64,000 nt of DNA from Motacilla alba alba (taxonomy: Eukaryota; Chordata; Aves; Passeriformes; Motacillidae), in NCBI RefSeq assembly GCF_015832195.1, contig NC_052027.1, forward strand, positions 15,682,149-15,746,148, in the 5' to 3' direction. This document shows, piece after piece, positions 42,289 to 62,047 of this stretch (positions are counted from its first letter, which is position 1; each line of letters opens with the position of its first letter). A program made the position numbers and the translations under genes. The notes under the pieces are model-generated. The model was not told the DNA's origin. It saw only the letters and a list, made by a program, of their open reading frames with translations, and made no database searches.

Positions 42289-44993
42289 TATTCAACTCCA
42301 AAAAGCTAACTCATGTATTGGTTTGGATGCAAAAACCACAGAAACTCAGAGAGCTGTGAAGTTTAGCACACACACAGCACTTAGAGCATCTCTACCAGGT
42401 GGTTTAGCAGAAAATCTCTGCAGCTCCCTGAAATGGACCTCCTAGGCTCACGAGCTGCCACCTTCCAACTCTGTATTTACAGTCAGGAATGTATCCTTGT
42501 AGGTAGTTTTCATCCTGAATCCTGGAGCCGCTGTCTCAAGAAAAAAATCCGAGTTGTTTTATCCTACCCAGCTTTATTAAAGATGTTTTCCACAGCTCTC
42601 CCAACTTTTCCTTAGGCATCTGAGGCAAGGTGCCCCCTTGGCACAGCCAAGACTCAGGCCGTGAGTCCTGACACCCCTGTTGATCAGGGGAGGATCAACT
42701 CAGCCCTCCTCCAACCTGACAGTGCTGAGCAGGATTTGAGTGATGATCCAGCACTCCCCCAGTCCTCACCCTGTGCTTCTGGAGAGCTCCCAGATGAACA
42801 TGTGTGAAGCTGCTGTGTAATAAAGTCATCTGAGGGGGAAGAAAAATATACTAGAACTGACCAGTACAATTCTGAAAGAACCACAGAAAAAACCCACCGT
42901 TTCCACAGCTTAATACACAGTCAACCTCAAATGGGAGGACCATTAGGGAGAGTTAAATATTGTCACACACTATTTCCTGTATTTTCAATGCATCAGTAAA
43001 CCCTACTTGACCAGCAAAGCTTCATGGGCATACTCTGATTCTTCCCAACACGTTCTCCTGGTTGCCTAGAGAGGCACTTGAGCAGAGACATGCTTAAAAG
43101 TTTTATCTGCAGTGACAGAAATGCATTCAGAGAGGGAAGTAACTCTCAGACTAAAGGGCTCTCCCCAGAGGGACACTCTGTTCCTTGCACATGTACTGTG
43201 CTTAGCACGCTTCCCTTTCCTCATCCCATAACATCTCCTCACCCTCACTGAGAGACTGCTAAAAATCATTACACAGACAAGAGAAGGCACATGAGTGCAC
43301 TTTATGGCACTCGTTTTATTAAATTACTCCCAAAAACCCCTTCCATTAGGAAAACAGCACTGCCAAGTCAAACATCCAGAACAAAAAAGAAACCACAATT
43401 AACATTTTTTGTGCAAGCCCAATTTGCTCCCTCCTCACTCTGTGCTGTCAGGGCTGGCAAACACAACCTTCAGGAAGCTGACCAACATCTTCCTCGAGCC
43501 AGCCCAGGGCAGGGCTCGTGTGAGTTTTGCAATGAGACTGGCCAGGCTAACATTTTACAGAAAAAAGGGACACACCTACATACAGGAGCTGGTTATGAAC
43601 GGCTTGCCAATGTATGAATGAAACAGCAATCAAAACAAACAAACAAAAAAAAAACAGTTGAAGATACTCCTATGAGATGACAAGGCACTTTCTCACAGAC
43701 AGCGCATGACTGTGCCTCAGTTTCTCTGATTCACAGCCAGATCCCTTCAGAAATCTCCTACTCCTCTCTCCCTAGGGGGGGCACAAGGATTTAAGTCTGG
43801 AATATTCCGGCATTTGAGAATGTTAAGAGCTAAACCTTGCAGTCTTCTCCCAAGCTCTGTTACGTTGTTCCCTTTTTGGAGCAAAAGTGTATCACAAAGA
43901 ACAAAACATGATTCTTGTTTACAGCTGGATTAGATTACTCATACACCTGATGTGTCTTTAAGGACTGCTGCCTCTGTTGGGTTTTTTTCTTCTTGACACA
44001 GCTTTGATTACTTGTCTTATTAAGTGGGCCACAGATATATAAAATATCTGCCCTCTTGGTTATGTTCCTTGCCACTTTCTCAGTTCGGTGGGATGGCACA
44101 GAACTTCGGAGAGAAATGATACCAAACACATTATCCATGATTCACAAAACCTTGCCAGTGAGCACACAGAGCTCTGCAGAGGCTCACTTACCACATCCAA
44201 CCAGCAAGTCTGACAAAGGAAAACCCAGAGGTGTTTTACCTTTCCCCACAGTTCCCAGAAAATCCTGCCTTAGCTGCACAGGGGGCACACGCTCACCATG
44301 AGCAGAGCTCACAACAGGGATGTGCAGTGACAGACACCCCACTGAAAAGGGGTCACTCCTCCTCCCAGATCCCAGCAAGGCAGTGCAGGAAGCACAGCTC
44401 AGATCAGAAACTAGAGAGAACACACATCTTTCCCTGGAAGCAATCCAAAGTGAAGCAGAGATAAGCACTTCCTATCAGTTTTCTTTAGATCCTCAGCTGC
44501 TCACACTTTTGAACAGGCCCTGCTGTTTCCAGGGCCCAGCTGTATATCACATGTGCACAGCTTCAAACTTCATTTTCAGCTTATATTGAAAACCAGCTCC
44601 ATTTCCACCGCAGCCTCAGAACGCAGATGAGTTACGCATTTTGTGCTGAAGAAAACCATTTCAGCTCAGCACATCTCTCGAAACACTGATACGGTTCAAA
44701 AATCAGGTAATTAAAGCACAAAAAAAAAAAAAGACAAGTATGATCTTCAGACAGCAATATGAAGCCCACATCAAGAATTTCACAGTCTGGATGGAAGGAC
44801 TGTTCAGGATCTAAGGAATTATAGGACTGACCTCAAGGCACTCACACAATCCTCCACATGAAATAAGAAGCCAATACCCCTTATGGGTGCTCAGTTGTGG
44901 TCAACATTCAAACTATTATCTTTTGTGCCTTTTAAAGCAGATTAACCATCTAGGCAAAGCTTCAAATCCTCATTTCTTTGCCTAAAAAGTGAC

Positions 44994-44999
44994 TCCCCC
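44994..44999. repeat. Target-site duplication, left copy
   Basis: TCCCCC directly abuts the solo LTR and is identical to the copy at 45296-45301, which marks the retroviral insertion site. Confidence 0.8.
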
Positions 45000-45295
45000 T
45001 GTCGCAATACGACACGAAAAGACGACACGGACACTGCTGCTCTCCAGGTGAACAAAAAAGAGGGACTTTTATTTTTTGACTCCAACATTTATAGTTTTCC
45101 CAAAGTGACAGTGGATTGGAGGGTGACAGTGCCACCTCTCCAATGACACTGGGCAGACTAAGAGTCCATCAATTCTCTCCTCCTCCATGAAAGAATGTAA
45201 AACATAAGTTATTTACAGAATTGTGTGTGAGAAAGTTTGTTATAAGAATGCAAACATCAGAAGGCTTAGCAAAGTCTTAAAAAATCAGAGTGACA
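45000..45295 (-). mobile_element. Solo LTR of an endogenous retrovirus (296 bp)
   Basis: On the minus strand the element runs from TGTCAC to GCGACA, so its ends form a short TG...CA inverted repeat. It is flanked on both sides by the identical 6-bp duplication TCCCCC on the plus strand (44994-44999 and 45296-45301). Inside, a TATA-like TATAAAT (45087-45093) is followed closely by AATAAA (45068-45073), then a U5-like tail with several CpGs. No gag, pol or env lies on either side, so this is a solo LTR left by recombination. A 6-bp duplication fits alpha- or beta-type (ERVK-like) avian ERVs; the exact family is not identified. Confidence 0.85.
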
Positions 45296-45301
45296 TCCCC
45301 C
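45296..45301. repeat. Target-site duplication, right copy
   Basis: TCCCCC directly follows the solo LTR and matches the left copy exactly. Confidence 0.8.
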
Positions 45302-45608
45302 TGCCCTACTTTTTTACAAAAAAAAATACTTACAGCACTAGAGAAAAATCAAACAGTTGAACAATTGGTTAATTGGTTAGTTCCCAATAGCAGCACTGCC
45401 ATTCACAAACTAATTCAGCTAAAAAAAATTTATTAAATATCAGATTTATTCCTGGCCACTGAATCAGTTTTTATCATAATGCACTGTAAAAGCAAACAAA
45501 GGAACTTGGCCAATCCAATTCATACAAACAATTTGATAGAAACAAAGAGGGAAAACTTTACTATAATGATGCCACTTCTCACAAAATTAATACAGCAAAT
45601 TTTATCTC

Positions 45609-45626
45609 TGTGTGTGTGTGTGTGTG
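45609..45626. repeat. (TG)9 microsatellite
   Basis: A perfect TG run about 310 bp from the solo LTR. Confidence 0.92.
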
Positions 45627-46310
45627 TTTAGGTTGATAATTGAATTTACACATAAAATATCCTAGAAAATCCAACCAAATTCAAGCATCAGCTGTACCAA
45701 TGATACAAATGAAACTCCAGTAGTCATCAAGTGGAAAACAAAAACAAAATATAAAGGAAATAAACTTTATTTAGTGTTACGTTGAAAATCAGTCATCCAA
45801 CAAATAAGAAAAACGCACCACAAAGCATGAAATCATAACCTTTTCCACCAAAGAAAATGTTTCATTCCCCTTTGGCTGAAACTAAAAGATTTCAGAACTC
45901 TGCAAAACAGCTTCAGGACACTTTAGACAGTTGTGCTTTTGACTGATGAATGGGGCTAAAACAAAAGGGAAACATGGTCAAGTTCAATCTCAACTTTGTC
46001 CCTGAGTTTGAGAGCATGCTGCTTTAGCAATAAAGCAATTAACAGCTCTGACATTAAGGATCCCACTGATAAATAAGAAACCAGCAGAGTTTCATAGGTC
46101 TCTACTTCCTGTCTCTCCTTGCAGTTTCCTGCCACATAAAACATTAAAAATAAAACATCCTGTATCATGAACACCAGTCAACCACTACCGAGCTGCCTAC
46201 AGATGATGTTTAAATGAGGAATCTGTTCTTAATTTGCTAATGAGCGATCATTAAGTCACCTTAAATGTCTTCCTGATTCACAGAAAATAGCATTTGAGAC
46301 ATGAGATTTG

Positions 46311-46358
46311 CCAATATGAAATAAGAAAAATCGTATTTCCAATATGAAATAACAAAAA
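46311..46358. repeat. Direct repeat, 28-bp period
   Basis: CCAATATGAAATAAGAAAAA at 46311-46330 recurs at 46339-46358 with one change, separated by 8 bases. Confidence 0.82.
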
Positions 46359-47712
46359 GTGGTATAAAAATGTAACTTGTCTTTAAGTTAATTCATATTA
46401 TATTAAATAATTCATTTCTATTAAATAATATTTATGAGACTACACAGGTCATGTGACTGAAGAAGAAGATCTCACATAACCCTCCCTATGAGATTACAGG
46501 TAGCAGAAGGAATATCAGTGTACAGCTGGGGCTGCAAGAGCAGACAAGGCAGAACGACTTCAATTTGATATAAGAAGTTCTTCCATCACCAAAGCACTTT
46601 AGGTGCAGGGCTGTACAAAATTTCTCATTCCAAGGAGTTATAAAAATTCACTGTAAAGATTGAGATATTACCACAGTAGGATCCCAAAGGCATACAGAAA
46701 AAGACAGACCTTAAACACAGCCCATAGGTTCAATTGTCTTGATTTTTTTGCACTACTAACAAGTAAAGGAGAAGCAACTGTTGTAAGCATTGACCATAAA
46801 GAAGTTTCAACCCCCAGCATCATTTGAAGCTGTACTTCATAACTCCACACCAGACAGAAAAGAGAAAAAAAGCTGTAGCACCATTCAGAAGACAAAAATG
46901 TAAAAGGCAAAGAACAACTGAAAGAGAACAGAATAATGTAGAGTTTGCTCCATTTTGACAGATTTCAAAACAGTGTAAGAAGAATCAGCAAGACTGCATT
47001 TGCTCCTTCCAGCCAGGCAATGGAAACAACTGCCCTTGGCTGTGCAAGGCCACTTCCTTCCCTTCACTGTCACATTTTGGCTTCTCTATGATAATTCTTC
47101 AATCACCAAATTCTCATACAAAGTATCTCTGGCAATGTTTTCCAAGTGGGAGTTACCAGAGTTTAGAAAATATTTCTAACTACAAGCTGAAGGCCCTGAC
47201 ACTAGAAAGCATTTCAGCCCGGGCACTGAGGTCACCAGAATGAACTCCACAATGCCACTGTAGTGAGGTTTTTTAAGCAGCCTGAGGATCTGCAGAGCTG
47301 CTACATAATTAAACTAAAAGTTTCCAACTGCACACATTTTTCATACCTTGACATTTTTTGGTCCATCCAAAAACTGCAAAGGAAACACTGATGATTATAA
47401 ACCTGCCACTTGTACATTCTGAAACTGCCCAGTTCAGATCTTAGACCAGTAATACAATATGCCATCAGCACACCTAAACCAGCAGCCTTACATGGAATTT
47501 TAGAACTTCTGAATGTCCAAATTTTCATCAATTCAAAAAAACCCAAACAATTCAGAGGTTGGGATTGAACAAGTAAAGAAACAAGATATGAGGAAAACAC
47601 TGGAACAAAAGGAAGTATTTACCATCCAATGAAGACATCTTCAATATGCATAATTCTTTGTAAAAAATCTTAGTAAATATATTTAACATTCAGCTGTACA
47701 GACAAAATAATT

Positions 47713-47718
47713 TTTATT
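47713..47718 (-). terminator. RFT1: Candidate RFT1 poly(A) signal
   Basis: AATAAA on the minus strand about 820 nt past the RFT1 stop is the first one I find downstream. A U/GU-rich stretch follows it. It would make a 3' UTR of roughly 0.8 kb. This is inferred from sequence only. Confidence 0.45.
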
Positions 47719-48535
47719 GAGATAAATTTGTTCATGCTGGCATTTAAAATCTCAGACAAACCCAAAAAACAATGGAATGAAAGCAAGAAGTTTCATGAGT
47801 AACCTTATGAACTGCACCATCAGTGATTGTACTCAACACCTTCTGCAGACAATACCCAAAACTTCTTCCAGCTAAGGCTTCAGAGTATTTCTGACAAGTT
47901 AATCAATGCCCTCAGACATGAAGGATCTGCTGAATGAAATAATCTCACAGAGCCAGCAGGGACACATGCTGTGTATTCCATTAATTTACTTGTAAACGTC
48001 AGCATCTTCTGTTCCCCACTTTGCACTTCAAACAGTGACAGCTCAATCCCTCTGCACCACACTGTGTTCTGCTCCACAACACTCACACTGCTGCTGTTTT
48101 ATGGCATTCACTGTGGTGGTTGGCTTTGGGTTTTTTTCCCCTGGCCATCTTCTCCCCAGTTAAGCAGCACCCATGCCAAATAAGAGCCTTCTAAACCACG
48201 TCAGGCCTTCCCACTGCCCAGTGGCAGGAAGGGGAGCTCTCTACATGCAGTCTGACAACCAGGTTATGTCAGGGAGTCAGCTTAGATCTTCAGAGGCTGT
48301 TTGAAGAAAAGCTTAGACAAGAATGATGCATAAAGAGAAAATTATTCACCTCTCTTCTGCTGTACTGACCAGTTCAGAAGACAAAATAATATTCATGTGG
48401 CAGTCATCAACATTGCCACTCCCTTATCAATGCTTCCAAACACATGTGGAAACTTTTTTTCCATACAGATCTTATGGAAAAAAACACAGCCCTTTACTGC
48501 AAGCACACAAAAGAACTGTTCTGCACAGGAGCAGG

Positions 48536-58424
<9,889 letters not shown>

Positions 58425-58485
58425 CGCCCCGCTCCCGCCGCCAGGAAGTGGCGCGGCCTCCGTCGCGCCGGATCCCGTCAGCGGG
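58425..58485 (-). promoter_or_regulatory. RFT1: RFT1 core promoter / 5' UTR zone
   Basis: The 60 bases upstream of the ATG are very rich in G, C and CpG and have no TATA box. An ETS-like CAGGAAGTGG site on the plus strand (58442-58451) sits about 20 bp upstream of the ATG, as is common in TATA-less housekeeping promoters. The transcription start cannot be fixed from sequence. The zone ends where the minisatellite begins. Confidence 0.5.
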
Positions 58486-58897
58486 GCGGTACCGCCCGGC
58501 CCGGCCCGGCCCTGAGGGGAGACAGCGGTACCGCCCCGCACTGAGGGGACACGGCGGTACCGCCCGGCCCGGCCCGGCCCGGCCCTGAGGGGAGACAGCG
58601 GTACCGCCCCGCACTGAGGAGAGACGGCGGTACCGCCCGGCCCGGCCCGGCACTGAGGGGACACAGCGGTACCGCCCCGCACTGAGGGGAGACGGCGGTA
58701 CCGCCCGGCCTGGCCCTGAGGGGACGCGGCGGCACCGCCCCAGCCCAGCCCTGAGGGGACATGGCAGCACCGCCCCAGCCCAGCCTTGATGGGACACGGC
58801 GGCACCGCCCCAGCCCTGTGAGGACATGGCAGCACCGCCCCAGCCCAGCCCCGAGGGGACACGGCGGCACCGCCCCAGCCCATCCCCGAGGGGACAC
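58486..58897. repeat. GC-rich minisatellite, 12 units of about 34 bp, upstream of RFT1
   Basis: Units start at 58486, 58525, 58554, 58598, 58627, 58666, 58695, 58729, 58764, 58799, 58829 and 58864. Each opens with GCGGTACCGCC or a derivative and ends near CTGAGGGGACA. The seven units nearest the gene carry the palindrome GCGGTACCGC. Their lengths run 39, 29, 44, 29, 39, 29 and 34, so long and short monomers alternate as a dimer of about 68-73 bp. The five distal units have GCGGCACC or GCAGCACC, again alternating, at about 35 bp each. The length differences come from extra CGGCC steps. Long apparent ORFs across it in all minus-strand frames are by-products of its lack of stop codons. Confidence 0.95.
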
Positions 58898-60427
58898 CAG
58901 GCGACAGGGTGGGACACTGAGGGGATACGGCACGGAGGGTAGCGCCCAAGACTAAGGGCGAATGGCCAAGAAGTTCAGCCCGGCAAAAGCGAGGCGCAGC
59001 GGCAGAGCCCCGGGTTCCTCCGAAGACAGCCCAAAATTACAGCCGGGCTCAGGGAGGAGACGCGCGGTAAATGGGAGAACATTCGACAAGTGCTGTTTCC
59101 CAGAGATTGCTGAAAAAGCTTCCGAGTTCCACCAGTCCCTTTCTAAGCTGAGGGCAAACCCACCAACCTTCCCTGACCTAAGGAGAAACACAACCAAAAC
59201 GTAGGGAAAACATTCACTGCAGGAAGGGGAAAGGATCTTCATTCTGTGGAGGAAAAAAAAAAAAAAAAAGAAAAACAAAAACCCAACACACACAACGAAA
59301 AAAACAACAAAAAAACCCCAACCAAACAACAACAAAACCAACCCAATAAAACCCCACCACATAAAGCCCACCACAAACACACCTTCAAATACCAAGATGC
59401 AATTTAATTGCAACAGATTGCATTTGATAATTCAGTGCATTGAAGCTTTCCAAACAGACAAGACTTTGGGCTCAGGGTAAGTCAGGAGAGCTCCAGACTA
59501 TTTTGGATCACTGTTTAAAGCAGTGATATATAAAAAGATTCTATCTTTCTGTGTTACAGAACGTTCCCTTCAGGAGCACGGCGCTTCCAGCTCAGAGGTC
59601 ACATTTTTCTTAGCAATGCTAGAGTTGAACTAAGATTTTTCTGTCTAACAGCAGCAGCTACAGAGAGCATGGGGGAGGGAAGTATCTGAGCCCTACTTGA
59701 TTACAGCTTCTTAGTGACAGACTATGAACAGCAGCAGTTTAAATCAGGGTCTTCAGAGAATCTGGAGAAACAACCAAAATTCAAACCTCATGCAAAGCAG
59801 CCAGCTCTCCATCAGTGGTCTTCTGCATGAAACCTCTTCCTCCAAGCCATTTCAGCTACCGCTTTATTCCTTCCATGTTCAGAGTAAAGTTTCCCAGGCT
59901 GCTTTTTCCCCACATTTGGTCATTTTTCCTAATAACATTATTTAAGTAATCTGGAAGTGATGTATAGATGTAGATGTATGTGGCAGAGTATATCCTATAA
60001 TAAAAAAAACCACAAACCAACAAAGGAAAAAAACACCAGAAAAAATTAACAAAAAGGGGTTGTTTTCCCATTGTAATGATAGGGAAATGGGGAGAGACAG
60101 AAGAAACTAATCAGTGTTGAGCAATTGCAGAGACAGATTTTGAGAAGAGTATTGATTGTAGCTAGAGAGGAGGAAGCACTGCCATTCCCCTCTCCTTTAA
60201 GCAGTTCTCCAGTTATCAAATGGAAAAAGCAACTACAATATTGTCCTACCTCAGACTCTGGAGTTTGCTCTTGTGGCAGTAAAGGGTGATGGCAGAAATA
60301 AAAAAAGACTTCCAGTATGTTATGGCTAGTGCTGATCTCTGTAAGGGGGGATGAACTGGGGGGGATTAAAACCACCCGATGAGCTAAACAGGGAAACAGA
60401 AATGCAGTTGAGGAGCATGAAGCATGC
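58898..60427. other. RFT1 upstream flank
   Basis: The first 200 bp are still CpG-rich and include an 80-codon plus-strand frame (58962-59204) with no recognised homology. It could equally be promoter-proximal chance sequence. After the A/C-rich block, the rest is ordinary AT-rich DNA with nothing I can name. Confidence 0.5.
59248..59346. repeat. T-free A/C-rich simple sequence
   Basis: About 99 bases contain no T on the plus strand. A poly(A) run is followed by CAAAA/ACCCAA-type text. The antisense apparent ORF here comes from this composition. Confidence 0.85.
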
Positions 60428-60872
60428 ACCATAGAACTGTTCAGGTTGGAAAGGACCCTTAAGGTCAGAGACCCCAACTGGTAACCCAGCACTGCCAGGT
60501 CCACCACTGAACCACGCCCCCAAGCACCACATCTAATTGGTTTTGAATCCCTCCAGGGATGGTGACTCCACCACCCCGCTGAACAGCCTGTTCCAGTGGG
60601 GTTTTGTTGAAGGCATTTTTCCTAATATCCAATCTAAACCGCCCCGGCACAACTTGAGGATGTTTGCTGTCATCTTATTGCTTGTTACTTGGGAGGAGAG
60701 ACCAACACCCACCTGGCTGGAAAAGCCTCCTTTCAGACAGGTGAGTGGTAAGGTCTCCTTAAGCCTCCTCCAAGCACTTATCAGCTGCCTCTGCAGCTGC
60801 TCCTCATAAGACTGATGCTCCAGACCCCTCAGCCATCTCAATTTCCCTTCTCTGGACACGCTCCAGCATCTA
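60428..60872 (-). mobile_element. CR1 LINE, 5'-truncated, about 445 bp
   Basis: The minus-strand CR1 begins at its 3' end with TTCAGGTTGGAAAGGACCCT on the plus strand. It continues through CCACCACCCCGCTGAACAGC, AATATCCAATCTAAACC and CTTCTCTGGACACGCTCCAG. The short reading frames inside it are remnants, not genes. Confidence 0.93.
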
Positions 60873-61079
60873 CCAACACTCCAGTAAGAAGGACCCGTGT
60901 TATTTTCTCTCTACACATAAAGATTTCCCTGACAAAAGGGGGTAACAAGGACTAAAACACGAGGATTCACTGTGCTACCTGGAGGCAGTGGTCGTGGTCT
61001 GACCTTTCCAGGCATCTGCCACAGGCAGCAGTAAGTGACAATGAGCCACGTTTTGTTGGACAGTTTGGCTTGTCACCTC
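60873..61079. other. Unassigned spacer between CR1 copies
   Basis: No feature is identified apart from a good splice-donor-like GTAAGTG at 61031 on the plus strand, which has no exon evidence. Confidence 0.4.
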
Positions 61080-61300
61080 ATAAAGCCGAAACAGAAACAG
61101 CTGCAAAGCCTGAGGGGGGCGGAAAAAGAGGAGGAATAATTGTAACTCCAACTGGTTTTTATAGGAGCCAGCTTTAGCACAGGGAGCCGCCGGGCACTGA
61201 CGCGGTTCGGCCGCGCGGTGGCGGCAGCGGCCACGGCCGGGCCGGGCCGGGCGCTCCCGCTCCAGCGGCACCTTCCAAACTCTGGGAAGGGTCGTGTCCG
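61080..61300 (+). promoter_or_regulatory. Promoter-like CpG cluster between two CR1 copies
   Basis: A CpG-dense core at about 61186-61275 is preceded on the plus strand by TTTTTATA (61155-61162), a PU.1-like GGAAAAAGAGGAGGAA (61121-61136) and an ISRE-like GAAACAGAAAC (61088-61098). The spacing from the TATA-like box to the CpG core suits initiation near 61185-61195 on the plus strand. In mammals PRKCD lies head-to-head with RFT1, so this could be its 5' end. No coding exon follows in the window, so the link is inference. Confidence 0.35.
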
Positions 61301-61370
61301 AGGAACAGCCGGAACAGCCCAGCTGCTGATGGAAATGGGACACAGCGCGAGTCCAACTCACATCAGGAGC

Positions 61371-62047
61371 AGCATTTCATAGAACAGCCTAGATTGGAAG
61401 GGACCTTAAAGCTCATCTTGTTCCAAACCCCTGCCATGGGCAGGGACCTTCCATCAGACCAGGTTGCTCCAAGCCCCATCCAATCTGGCTTTCAACGCTT
61501 CTGGGATGGGGCAGCCACAGTCTCTTTGGGGAATCTGTGCCAGTGCCTCACCACCCTACAGTAAAGAGCTTTTTCCTAATATCTAATCTAAACCTACTTT
61601 CTATGTGAAGTATTCTCCATTGTCCCATAACTCCATGCTCTAAAGTGTGTCTCCATCTTTCCTGTAAGTTCCCTTCAGGTACTGGAAGGTCATAGTTAGG
61701 TTACCCCAAAACCTTCTCTTTTCCAGGGTGAACAACCCCAGTTCTCTCAGCCTTTCCTTATAGCAGAGGTGCTCCATCCCTCAATTCATCTTGGCATCTT
61801 GGTGGCCTCCTCTGGACTGTTTCCAGCAGGTCCATATCCTTTCTATGCGGTGGCCCCAGAGCTGGATTCAGTGTTCCAGGTGGGTCTCACCAGAACAGAG
61901 CAGAGGGGCAGAATCCCCTCCCTGCCCTGCTGCTCACACTGCTTTGGATGACGCCCAGGACACAACTGGTTTTCCGGGCTGCCAGCAGACTCTGCTGGCT
62001 CGTGCCCAGCCTCTCATCCACCAGCACCCTCAAGTCCTTTTCAAAAG
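61371..62047 (-). mobile_element. CR1 LINE, 5'-truncated, about 675 bp
   Basis: Minus-strand CR1. The plus strand reads TAGATTGGAAGGGACCTTAA, then CCATGGGCAGGGACCTTCCA, CAGGTTGCTCCAAGCCCCAT, TTTTCCAGGGTGAACAACCC and finally CAGCACCCTCAAGTCCTTTT. It is the longest recognisable modern CR1 in the window and reaches into the end of the ORF2 region. It is not intact. Confidence 0.94.

Larger units (their letters stand above)
24913..44993. other. Gene-free AT-rich DNA with possible regulatory blocks
   Basis: No recognisable exon was found. Besides the CR1 end at 42.2 kb, MIR-like scraps and small microsatellites, there are AT-rich blocks dense in TAATTA/TGATTGAT-like words, at about 28.2-28.4, 35.85-36.15 and 39.05-39.48 kb. 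Their role is unknown. The largest frame, 151 codons at 40967-41422 on the minus strand, has no family resemblance. Confidence 0.5.
45302..47712. other. Spacer between solo LTR and RFT1 3' end
   Basis: AT-rich sequence with a (TG)9 run and one 28-bp direct repeat. No gene was recognised. Confidence 0.55.

Noticed and set aside
43705..43735. MIR-like TGTGCCTCAGTTTC phrase
   Set aside because: The match is too short and isolated to call a repeat.
58962..59204. 80-codon basic plus-strand frame just upstream of RFT1
   Set aside because: There is no homology, and it begins in the CpG-rich promoter flank where open frames are common. A transcript would be needed to revive it.
58952..59413. 153-codon minus-strand frame
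   Set aside because: Much of it is poly-Phe, Val and Gly text encoded by the A/C-rich simple sequence on the other strand.
60046..60507. 153-codon minus-strand frame
   Set aside because: It partly overlaps the 3' end of a CR1 copy and has no recognisable domain.
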